7,318 bases of DNA, taken from Firmicutes bacterium UBA1393 (GTDB lineage: Bacteria; Bacillota; DTU025). Every line of letters begins with the position of its first letter. Within the stretch, counting starts at the first letter, position 1. This document shows positions 1-5,938 of this stretch, piece after piece. Location of the stretch: the NCBI GenBank assembly GCA_002305255.1, contig DBQN01000054.1, forward strand, positions 8,851 through 16,168. The letters run 5' to 3'. Both the position numbers and the translations under genes were made by a program. A model generated the notes under the pieces. The model was not told the origin of the DNA, did not search any database, and saw nothing but the letters and a program-made list of their open reading frames with translations.

Positions 1-382
1 GGACCATCGCCAGTATGAACCGGAATGTTGACGGACTGGCGAGGTAGTACCACCAGGTGCTATATGCGATGGTGTACACCACGCAGCCCACCGCCGCGAT
101 CGCGGCGCCGCGCGCTAGCATGCGAGGCGCCGATTGCCAGAACAGCTCACGGCGCATGCGTTTCCTGCGCAGGGTGAGGTAGACGAACCTGAACGCAGGC
201 ACTATGCCTGTCAGGGCCGCAAACACAACATAGGCACCGCCCAGAGGCATCCGCATCAGGAACACCCCTGGCAGCACAGGTATGGTCCATGCCACACTCA
301 CCCCGACGCAGGCAGGAAGGTTTTCATATACAGCCAGGCCTGTCCTGCGCAGCACCAGGCTCACTCTGTTTACCGACGACAT
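1..382 (-). CDS. Partial membrane protein, DUF624/YesL-like (3' end beyond window)
   Basis: I translated this by hand from an ATG at 382-380. It gives 127 open codons and runs off the left edge, so the C-terminus is missing. A strong Shine-Dalgarno GGAGGT (389-394) lies 6 nt upstream. The protein has no cleavable signal and shows hydrophobic segments at about residues 20-42, 47-69 and 90-115, separated by a basic loop (LRRKRMRREL, 71-80). The NLPACVGVSVAWTIPVLPG stretch followed by a glycine-containing second helix resembles the start of DUF624/YesL proteins (typically about 200 residues), small membrane proteins often found beside CUT1 sugar importers and of unknown molecular role. It starts 24 nt after the stop of the PHP hydrolase gene, so it is probably the next gene of the same operon. 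The gene and reading frame are well supported; the family name is recognition by eye and less certain. Confidence 0.72.
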   Translation of the reverse strand, partial: MSSVNRVSLVLRRTGLAVYENLPACVGVSVAWTIPVLPGVFLMRMPLGGAYVVFAALTGIVPAFRFVYLTLRRKRMRRELFWQSAPRMLARGAAIAAVGCVVYTIAYSTWWYYLASPSTFRFILAMV

Positions 383-388
383 GAAGGC

Positions 389-394
389 ACCTCC
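389..394 (-). promoter_or_regulatory. Ribosome binding site of the DUF624-like gene
   Basis: GGAGGT on the minus strand with 6 nt to the ATG at 382. It supports a real gene at the left edge, although only its first 127 codons are in the window. Confidence 0.75.
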
Positions 395-406
395 GAGCGC
401 CGCCAG

Positions 407-2812
407 CTAGGCCGTGACAACCCAGATAGGGCTGCTCCAGGCCATGTGTCCGTCTGCTTGCACGACTCGAACGTAATATGACGACTGGCCGCCGGTCTCG
501 GGCAGCTGCTCGTCGACGGTTAGGGCGGGGCCCTGCCCGTCTCCCGCGACGACGAAATCCTTGAGATCAGTGCAGTCTCTCACCAAGACAACGCTGGTCA
601 GCGGGGCAGTCCCCTCGACGCGGATTCGCACGCGAAGTCCCTCGCCGCGGGCCGCCCGCACTTCCGAGCCCATGAGCTGCCCGTTGATGCTGAACTCGAG
701 ATATATCTGCGCGCCGCTCGTGGCGTACACCCTCTTCGCCAGCAGGGCTTCCCAAATCGCTTCGCGTGTGAGCTCCTTGGCATATACGGCTGTGAGACCG
801 GTGACGGCGGTATTGCGTGCCCATGATGTGCCGTGGTGCCACAAGAGACCATGGTTGTCGGTGCCACCGCACAGGCCGAACTTGAGGCCATCTCTGATGA
901 GATCCTGCGTAAAGTGGCCTTCGAACCACCTGTCATTACGCGGCGGTATCGGCCTCACCTCGAGGAACTCGTTGGCGCCATGGGCGGAGCAGATCTCCAT
1001 CAGGGGCTCAACGGCCGGATCATGGAGGTGCTTGTCAACGCCTGACCAGGCTGTGTGGTGCGGAATCGCAAGCCCTCCAGCGCGCCGCACTGCCACGGCC
1101 AGGTCGTGAGAGTGCGCGTCATCGTAGTTTGGATCCGCCTTGCTGAACAGTGGCGGGTAGTCGAACGGGAAGACCACGTGCTTGTGGCCGGGTCCGGGAT
1201 GAGACTTGCCGGTCCACTCATAGCCGGGGAAGGTCACGAACCTGCCCGGTTCGTTCATGCAGGCCGCCATCTGGCAGATCTCGGCCCAGGCATACCCTGC
1301 GATGCTCTTCTGGCAGAAGTACTCATGGTCGGTGAGGGCGCAGAAGTCCATCGAGAGGAGGTCTTTCGACCGCACGAAGAACTCGTCGGTATCGCCCGTG
1401 CCGTCAGAGTAGTAGCTGTGGGAGTGCAGGTCGCCGAAGAACACGGAGTAGTCGCCGCCGGCCTCGCGGAGGCCCCTCGCCACCGCCTCGTTGGTTCCGG
1501 CGAAGTCGCTCTCCTCCACCGGTCGCAGCGCCTGCCCACGGACTGCGTCCGCCCTTGTGCCCGCCGCCGACGGCCACGTGGTCAGCTTCACGACTTCGAT
1601 GTAGCGCGGCCCCTCGTACACCAGCCATATGCAGCGATCGCGCCCGAGGTTCACCGATATGTGCTTGCCCCTTTTGCCCCAGGCGTTCAGCGCGAAGTTG
1701 ATGCGCTGGCTCCACTGTGCTCCATCCCAGAACTGGGCGTGGAATGAATGAGATGACCGCCCGAATATCCACACGCGGTCTTGCGCGTCGTTCACGAGCT
1801 GCGGGAACTCCCAGCCCTGGTCTTCGCTGATCGCATCCATGTTCACATCAGGCTGGGGAAGATCCGGGGTGAGCACCTTGCCTTCATCGTCGACGAGGTA
1901 CAACCTGATCCATTTCGCCAGATCGCCAGGGCGATCTGGCCTTCTGTTGCTCGTATACGCAAGCCATACTCCCTGTGCCCAGTCGGCGCGCCTCACCCGC
2001 ACGATTGCGGGATGCATGGAGTTGCACGATGTTGTGTTGACTTCGGTGCGCTGGCCCCCGGGGAACCGCACCACTCTCACATTGAATGCTCCCCCTTGGG
2101 CGCAGTCGTAGGCGATCTGCAGCCCGCCTGCCGGCCCCTGGGCTATAGCAGGGCGAAAACAGAGACCCTCGTGCGGGGCGCTGGCGCGCGTCGTGGGCAA
2201 CCAGCCGCAGCCCGACCGCGCCCGCCAGGCGATTCGCCTCGCCCCGGCCTGAACCGCCTCCCACGCAACCACTGCGCAGGGGCCCTTGCCGGCGATGTCG
2301 ACCGAGGCTATGCAGGGTGCGCGCAGCCCGTCGCCGCTGCGGTCAAGCTCCTCGGGGTCTGACATTGCGATCTGCCCGTCGCGCAATCGCAGCTCGCGGC
2401 CGACAAGACGCCACTCGCCGCCGGCCCTTGCCGTCCAGACCATGTAGGCTGCGCCGGGCCCCGTGTTCGCCGGAACCCAGGCAATGCGCGGACTGCCTTC
2501 CTGCTCATCCGCTCCGCAGCGGCAGCCGTCGCCGCAGCCCACCTCGCACTCCTCCGACATCCAATCCAGTCCGATGCAGGCAACCATCACCCTCGAACGC
2601 CCGTCGATGGTGCGTGTCCATGCTATCCACAGGTTGCCGGTCTCATCAATCGCGCTATCTGCATCAGTGTCGATGGCTTCGACGCCGAACGAGCGCGCAG
2701 GGCTGAAACGGTAGCAGTCTCCATATACCTTTATGTCACGTACATCCTTCATGCATGAGATAGGTTGCAGGTCTTCCCTTACTTGAACGAATACCTTCTC
2801 TTTGGACGCCAT
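407..2812 (-). CDS. PHP-domain metallohydrolase (DUF3604 / CehA-McbA-like) with N-terminal beta-propeller-like region
   Basis: 801 residues, ATG start, with GGAGG 7 nt upstream. There is no signal peptide or membrane segment, so it is probably cytoplasmic. Residues about 44-410 hold seven recurring W/Y-centred strands (LWIAW 61, YMVW 123, AVVAW 180, LQIAY 231, VWLAY 282, VWIF 347, CIWLVY 394) at 48-65 residue intervals, which suggests a beta-propeller. The PHP domain follows at about 455-660: DLHSHS (461-466), YSDG (468-471), TDHE (494-497), GYEW (530-533), GHKH (542-545), PHH (584-586), E607, H612 and GTDNH (650-654). This is a complete set of candidate metal ligands for phosphoester or ester hydrolysis. 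The C-terminus has the DUF3604-like YATSGAQIYLEF and NGQLMGSE stretch (696-717) and then a beta-sandwich-like end. Cysteines are numerous (21), including C89, C93, C97 and C99. It lies 25 nt after the ATPase gene, so it probably processes the imported substrate. The family is clear; the reaction is not. Confidence 0.92.
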   Translation of the reverse strand: MASKEKVFVQVREDLQPISCMKDVRDIKVYGDCYRFSPARSFGVEAIDTDADSAIDETGNLWIAWTRTIDGRSRVMVACIGLDWMSEECEVGCGDGCRCGADEQEGSPRIAWVPANTGPGAAYMVWTARAGGEWRLVGRELRLRDGQIAMSDPEELDRSGDGLRAPCIASVDIAGKGPCAVVAWEAVQAGARRIAWRARSGCGWLPTTRASAPHEGLCFRPAIAQGPAGGLQIAYDCAQGGAFNVRVVRFPGGQRTEVNTTSCNSMHPAIVRVRRADWAQGVWLAYTSNRRPDRPGDLAKWIRLYLVDDEGKVLTPDLPQPDVNMDAISEDQGWEFPQLVNDAQDRVWIFGRSSHSFHAQFWDGAQWSQRINFALNAWGKRGKHISVNLGRDRCIWLVYEGPRYIEVVKLTTWPSAAGTRADAVRGQALRPVEESDFAGTNEAVARGLREAGGDYSVFFGDLHSHSYYSDGTGDTDEFFVRSKDLLSMDFCALTDHEYFCQKSIAGYAWAEICQMAACMNEPGRFVTFPGYEWTGKSHPGPGHKHVVFPFDYPPLFSKADPNYDDAHSHDLAVAVRRAGGLAIPHHTAWSGVDKHLHDPAVEPLMEICSAHGANEFLEVRPIPPRNDRWFEGHFTQDLIRDGLKFGLCGGTDNHGLLWHHGTSWARNTAVTGLTAVYAKELTREAIWEALLAKRVYATSGAQIYLEFSINGQLMGSEVRAARGEGLRVRIRVEGTAPLTSVVLVRDCTDLKDFVVAGDGQGPALTVDEQLPETGGQSSYYVRVVQADGHMAWSSPIWVVTA
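1917..1940. repeat. Perfect 10-bp inverted repeat with 4-nt loop inside the PHP gene
   Basis: GCCAGATCGC, loop CAGG, GCGATCTGGC. The stem lies within codons for RRPDRPGDLA, at about residues 290-299 of the hydrolase. No T-run follows on either strand, so it is not an intrinsic terminator. Its function is unknown and it could be accidental. Confidence 0.5.
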
Positions 2813-2819
2813 CGGTCAG

Positions 2820-2826
2820 CCTCCAA
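2820..2826 (-). promoter_or_regulatory. Ribosome binding site of the PHP hydrolase gene
   Basis: TTGGAGG on the minus strand with 7 nt to the ATG at 2812. It fixes the start of the 801-residue protein, so the N-terminal propeller-like region is translated as part of it. Confidence 0.8.
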
Positions 2827-2837
2827 GCTTGCGGCAT

Positions 2838-3947
2838 CTAGTTGCCGACGATAGACCAGCCGTTCTCTGCATCAAAGAACAGTGCAGCGGCGAGATCCAC
2901 TGCAAGCGCCCAGTCGGCATTGGGCTCGATTCTGCTGCTAGACGGAAGCTGGGCCGTGAAGGGCTTGCCGTTGAGATCGAAATAGGCCAGCTTCTGAGAC
3001 CCAAGGTATTCCACGACCCTCACTCTAGGGCTAATCATCGCCTCTTCGCCCTTCAGCCTGGTGATGTTGGCGTCGTGGATGTCTTCCGGCCTGATACCCA
3101 GCACGATCTCCCGGTCGACGTAAGAGCTGAGCCGGCCTTTCAGCGCCTCCGGCACTTCTACGGTGAAGTCGGGGCTCACGATGGCCTTCCCGTCATACTT
3201 CACGGTAGTCGTGTTGATGGTGGGCGCTCCGATGAAGCCGGCCACGAACATGTTGCGGGGTCGCTTGTACAGCTCATCAGGGGGTGCGATCTGCTGGATG
3301 ATCCCGTCGTTCATCACGATGATCCGCTCGCCCAGAGTCATCGCCTCCACCTGGTCGTGGGTGACGTAGACGATGGTGGTCTGCAGGCGTTTGTGCAGCT
3401 CAGCAAGTTCCACCCTCATCTGAATCCTCAGCTTGGCGTCGAGGTTGGAGAGGGGCTCGTCGAATAGGAACACTCTTGGCTGGCGCACGATGGCCCGGCC
3501 AACGGCGACGCGCTGGCGCTGGCCGCCGCTGAGTTCGCGCGGCTTTCGGTCGAGGAGCTGCTCGATTCCCATGATCCTGGCGGCTTCATGCACCTTCTCG
3601 TCGATCTCGGCTTTGGGGAACTTGAGATTACGCAGGCCGAAGCTCATGTTCTCGTACACCGTCATGTGGGGGTAGAGCGCGTAGTCTTGGAAGACCATGG
3701 CGATGTCGCGGTCTTTGGGGCGCAGGTCGTTCACGATGCGCCCATCGATCTTGATGTCGCCCCTGGTCTGACGCTCGAGACCGGCGATCATCCTGAGGGA
3801 CGTTGTCTTTCCGCAGCCGGACGGGCCCACAATGGCCACGAACTCCTTGTCTTCGATAGTGAAACTCGCGTTGTTCACTGCAACGACAACGCCACGTTTC
3901 TCATCGCGGAACTCTTTGGTGACGTTTTCGAATACTATCTGGCCCAT
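2838..3947 (-). CDS. CUT1 sugar ABC importer ATPase (MalK/UgpC/MsmX family)
   Basis: 369 residues, ATG start. This is the cytoplasmic ATP-hydrolysing subunit that drives the two permeases encoded upstream. Nucleotide-binding motifs are complete: Walker A GPSGCGKTT (41-49), Q-loop Q87, signature LSGGQ (139-143), Walker B VFLFDE (159-164), D-loop SNLD (167-170) and switch histidine H197 in VTHDQ. Residues from about 240 form the MalK-type C-terminal regulatory/TOBE region, with the characteristic GIRPEDI at 284-290. Length is normal for the family. The ribosome site is weak (AGGTG about 10-12 nt upstream and AAGGAAGG farther out), but MGQIVFENVTKEF is a typical family N-terminus, so the start is kept. 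It begins 22 nt after the second permease stop. A dedicated ATPase makes the importer self-sufficient, whereas many Bacillota CUT1 systems share a distant MsmX. Its similarity to UgpC/MsmK does not reveal the substrate. Confidence 0.97.
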   Translation of the reverse strand: MGQIVFENVTKEFRDEKRGVVVAVNNASFTIEDKEFVAIVGPSGCGKTTSLRMIAGLERQTRGDIKIDGRIVNDLRPKDRDIAMVFQDYALYPHMTVYENMSFGLRNLKFPKAEIDEKVHEAARIMGIEQLLDRKPRELSGGQRQRVAVGRAIVRQPRVFLFDEPLSNLDAKLRIQMRVELAELHKRLQTTIVYVTHDQVEAMTLGERIIVMNDGIIQQIAPPDELYKRPRNMFVAGFIGAPTINTTTVKYDGKAIVSPDFTVEVPEALKGRLSSYVDREIVLGIRPEDIHDANITRLKGEEAMISPRVRVVEYLGSQKLAYFDLNGKPFTAQLPSSSRIEPNADWALAVDLAAALFFDAENGWSIVGN

Positions 3948-3969
3948 TGCACGTCTGCACCTGCCTTCC

Positions 3970-4812
3970 TTATCCCTTCAGAGCTCCGACCGTGATGCCC
4001 TGCAGGAAGTACTTCTGCAGAGAGAAGAACAGCGCAACTACTGGCAGCGACGCCAACACTGCGCCGGCCATCATGGCGCCGAAATCGGTGGCTTCCGCAA
4101 ATCTGAAACTGGCAAGGCCCACCTGCACAGTGCGCATGGAGTTGGACGATGTGACGAGGAAGGGCCAGAAGAACTGATTCCAGTAGCTCACGAAGGTGAA
4201 GATCGCCACGACAGCCAGCCCCGGCTTGGCGATGGGGAAGATGATCTTCCGGTAGATGCCGAACTCAGTGCATGCGTCGATTCTGGCTGCTTCTATCAGC
4301 GTGCTGGGCAGAGTCGACATGTACTGCTTCATGAGGAACGTATTGCTCACCGTACAGAGGAAGGGCACTATGAGCGCAGTGTAGGTATCACCCATCCCCA
4401 GCTTGTTGATGACAAGTATGTAGGTGGGGATAAGTGTCACGTGATACGGAAGCATCATGGTGGAGAGCAGTATCCAGAATATCGCGTCCCGCCCCGGGAA
4501 CCGCAGCTTCGCGAAGGCATATCCGGCCATAGACGAGAATATGACGTTGCCCAGCGTGATTGCGCAGGCTACGATGGCGCTGTTCAGTAACCATCTTGGA
4601 GCCTGGCTCTTGCCGAGGAATCTGGCATACGGGGCGAGCGAGGGCTTGAGCGGAAACCACGACGGGCTCAGCGTAGCCGACATGGTGGCGTCAGTTAGGG
4701 ATGTGACCAACATCCAGTAGAGCGGGATTATCGTGAACGCCACCCATATCAGCAGCACAGCATATATCACAACTATTCGCACCTTGCCTGCGGCATTAGA
4801 GCGCACATCCAT
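3970..4812 (-). CDS. CUT1 ABC importer permease, MalG/UgpE type
   Basis: Inner-membrane permease, 280 residues from the ATG at 4812. The first helix (about 12-36) and five later hydrophobic segments fit the usual six-helix topology. The EAA coupling loop lies at about 174-193 (EAARIDA, nine residues, then IIFP), and the C-terminal LQKYFLQGITVGALKG is typical of MalG-type proteins. The loop carries Ala180 where the family consensus has Gly. I chose this start because it gives the normal family length and has a full GGAGGTGAT upstream (core 10 nt away). An in-frame ATG at 4887 overlaps the first permease stop (TGATG), has GGAG 5 nt upstream, and would add 25 Ala/Gly-rich residues, giving 305. 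Coupled initiation there is possible, and both starts may be used. It pairs with the MalF-type permease upstream and the ATPase downstream. Confidence 0.95.
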   Translation of the reverse strand: MDVRSNAAGKVRIVVIYAVLLIWVAFTIIPLYWMLVTSLTDATMSATLSPSWFPLKPSLAPYARFLGKSQAPRWLLNSAIVACAITLGNVIFSSMAGYAFAKLRFPGRDAIFWILLSTMMLPYHVTLIPTYILVINKLGMGDTYTALIVPFLCTVSNTFLMKQYMSTLPSTLIEAARIDACTEFGIYRKIIFPIAKPGLAVVAIFTFVSYWNQFFWPFLVTSSNSMRTVQVGLASFRFAEATDFGAMMAGAVLASLPVVALFFSLQKYFLQGITVGALKG

Positions 4813-4818
4813 CACCTC

Positions 4819-4827
4819 ATCACCTCC
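4819..4827 (-). promoter_or_regulatory. Strong ribosome binding site favouring the short start of permease 2
   Basis: GGAGGTGAT on the minus strand, a long match to the 16S anti-Shine-Dalgarno, with the GGAGG core 10 nt before the ATG at 4812. A second GAGGTG directly abuts the ATG. It lies inside the alternative longer reading frame that starts at 4887, which argues that the extension is not the main product. Confidence 0.6.
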
Positions 4828-4839
4828 GCAGCATCGTTG

Positions 4840-4875
4840 GGCGCCGCCGGCATCAGCGGCACCAGCGGCGCCAGC
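4840..4875. repeat. Imperfect 9-bp tandem repeat, four units
   Basis: On the plus strand the units are GGCGCCGCC, GGCATCAGC, GGCACCAGC and GGCGCCAGC. On the minus strand they encode AGA-AGA-ADA-GGA in the optional N-terminal extension of permease 2. Being in multiples of three, changes in unit number would keep frame with both candidate starts. Confidence 0.6.
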
Positions 4876-4886
4876 ATCGTCAGGCA

Positions 4887-5753
4887 TCAATACTCCACAT
4901 CGGTAGACATGTATTTGAACTGGATGGCCGACACAGCCACTATCACTACAGCAAGCAGGAATGACATCGCCGACGCCAGGCCGAAATCGAAGTATCTGAA
5001 TGCGTTCTGATATATCAGATACGCAATGGTCGATGTCGCGAAATTAGGGCCGCCCTGGGTCATGAGATAGACGTTCATAAAAACTTGAAATGAGCTGATA
5101 ACCCCTGTGACCAGCAGGTAAAGGGTCGTCGGCTTGAGCAGGGGCCACGTAATGTTGCGCAGCTTCGACCAGTTGCTCGCGGCATCGACGTCTGCCGCCT
5201 CATACAGGGACTTCGGGATGCCTCCCATTGCTGAGAGATACAGTATCAGGGCGGGGCCGTGGCTACCGAAGTAAGTCATGAGCATGAGTGATAAGAGTGC
5301 GGTCTTGCTGGAGCCCAGCCAGATAACGTTGTCGATCCCGAACCAGCCGAGGGCCTGGTTGAGGAGGCCTGAGGGGGTGGGATCGAGTATCCACAGCCAC
5401 ACTAGTGACATTGTGACGCCCGAAGTCACCGCCGGAAGGTAGAGAGCGGCTTTGAAGAACGTGCGCGCTCTCTCGCGGAGCTGAAACACCAGGTAGGCCA
5501 GGCCCAGGCTGATGAGGACGTTCACCGGTACGGTGCCGACCGTGTACACGAGAGTGACTCTCATCGAGCGCCAGAACACAGGATCGGTGAGGGCGTACTT
5601 GTAGTTGTCGAGCCCAACCCATGTTGATTCCAGCACACTGTAGTACTGAAAGCTCATGATGAAGGCGCTCACTATCGGGTACAGGGTGAAAGCCAAGAAG
5701 AGCAGCACCGGCATGGCAATGAAGATGTAGCACCATGTGTATTCTCGTTTCAC
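4887..5753 (-). CDS. CUT1 ABC importer permease, MalF/UgpA type
   Basis: Inner-membrane permease, 288 residues from a GTG at 5753. Hydrophobic segments at about 8-32, 65-90, 100-123, 150-173, 207-230 and 258-280 give the six helices expected. The EAA coupling loop is at about 185-204 (EAADVDA, nine residues, then ITWP), with Ala191 at the consensus Gly position. Other family marks include LYLPAVTSGV (104-113) and MTQGGPNFATSTIAYLIYQNAF (from about 231), close to the usual TxGGPxxxT motif. The open frame extends back to a GTG at 5852 and has an ATG at 5792, but these give non-hydrophobic leaders and lie in a long hairpin. The GTG at 5753 follows GGGAGGTG and yields MKREYTWCYIFIAMP, a normal family start. 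Its stop overlaps an ATG in frame with permease 2 (TGATG). It probably pairs with permease 2 to form the transmembrane channel. Confidence 0.94.
   Translation of the reverse strand: MKREYTWCYIFIAMPVLLFLAFTLYPIVSAFIMSFQYYSVLESTWVGLDNYKYALTDPVFWRSMRVTLVYTVGTVPVNVLISLGLAYLVFQLRERARTFFKAALYLPAVTSGVTMSLVWLWILDPTPSGLLNQALGWFGIDNVIWLGSSKTALLSLMLMTYFGSHGPALILYLSAMGGIPKSLYEAADVDAASNWSKLRNITWPLLKPTTLYLLVTGVISSFQVFMNVYLMTQGGPNFATSTIAYLIYQNAFRYFDFGLASAMSFLLAVVIVAVSAIQFKYMSTDVEY
5001..5025. repeat. 25-nt near-perfect dyad inside permease 1
   Basis: TGCGT, then the perfect 14-bp palindrome TCTGATATATCAGA (5006-5019), one unpaired T, then ACGCA. It lies in codons for IAYLIYQNAF, a stretch of conserved protein sequence, so protein constraint may explain part of it. 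As RNA it could fold into a hairpin with one bulged base; as DNA it resembles an operator. No function is shown. Confidence 0.55.
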
Positions 5754-5763
5754 GCCGCCTGGG

Positions 5764-5771
5764 CACCTCCC
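5764..5771 (-). promoter_or_regulatory. Ribosome binding site deciding the permease 1 start
   Basis: GGGAGGTG on the minus strand; 10 nt separate its end from the GTG at 5753. It is the best Shine-Dalgarno match near any in-frame start of this gene. The ATG at 5792 has only a weak AGG upstream. Confidence 0.6.
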
Positions 5772-5792
5772 ATTGGCCTGTTGCCGCGACAT

Positions 5793-5856
5793 GAACGTGG
5801 CCTGTGCGTGCAATCCGCGGGCGTTGGCCCGTTCGGACCTCGGCCAGGCCACGTTC
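5793..5856. repeat. Perfect 12-bp inverted repeat between binding-protein and permease genes
   Basis: GAACGTGGCCTG (5793-5804) pairs exactly with CAGGCCACGTTC (5845-5856). A smaller nested hairpin, CGGGC-GTTG-GCCCG, lies at 5818-5831. No U-run follows on the minus-strand transcript, so it is not a standard terminator. In several binding-protein-dependent transporter operons, a stem-loop after the binding-protein gene stabilises that part of the mRNA and lets it outnumber the permease message. This is a plausible role here, but it is inferred from position only. Confidence 0.65.
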
Positions 5857-5892
5857 GTCAGCTAGCTTCCATTTGCGTGTTCACACGTCTGC

Positions 5893-5916
5893 ACGCTTGT
5901 GCGCTTGTGCGCTGGT
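5893..5916. repeat. Three imperfect 8-bp direct repeats
   Basis: ACGCTTGT, GCGCTTGT and GCGCTGGT lie head to tail in the gap just after the binding-protein stop. The 185-nt gap (5754-5938) otherwise holds the inverted repeat at 5793-5856 and no convincing gene or promoter. Confidence 0.5.
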
Positions 5917-5938
5917 TGATCTCGCACTGCTACCGGGG

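Noticed and set aside
92..107. A perfect 16-bp palindrome CGCCGCGATCGCGGCG in the DUF624-like gene
   Set aside because: It falls in a run of Ala/Ile codons of very high GC content, where such palindromes arise easily. No loop or context supports a function.
1055..1747. A 230-codon open frame on the plus strand, antisense to the PHP gene
   Set aside because: It is antisense to the conserved PHP and propeller codons. Its product shows no recognisable domain, and it is a usual by-product of GC-rich coding DNA.
2802..3467. A 221-codon plus-strand frame opposite the ATPase gene
   Set aside because: It is a His/Asp/Val-rich translation opposite well-conserved ATPase codons with no family features. 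It is a shadow frame.
4236..4250. A 7-bp inverted repeat GGAAGAT-G-ATCTTCC in permease 2
   Set aside because: The arms are short and lie in conserved codons (KIIFP). A match of this size is expected by chance in a window this long.
3832..4590. A 252-codon plus-strand frame across the permease 2/ATPase junction
   Set aside because: It is charged, low-complexity product with no motif, spanning the antisense of two clear genes.
4813..4886. A separate small gene between the two permeases
   Set aside because: The only reading frame here runs straight into permease 2 and has no stop of its own. It is treated as an alternative N-terminus.
5793..5856. The hairpin as an intrinsic terminator of the binding-protein transcript
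   Set aside because: No U-run follows the stem in the minus-strand RNA and the permease genes continue downstream. A processing or stabilising role fits better.
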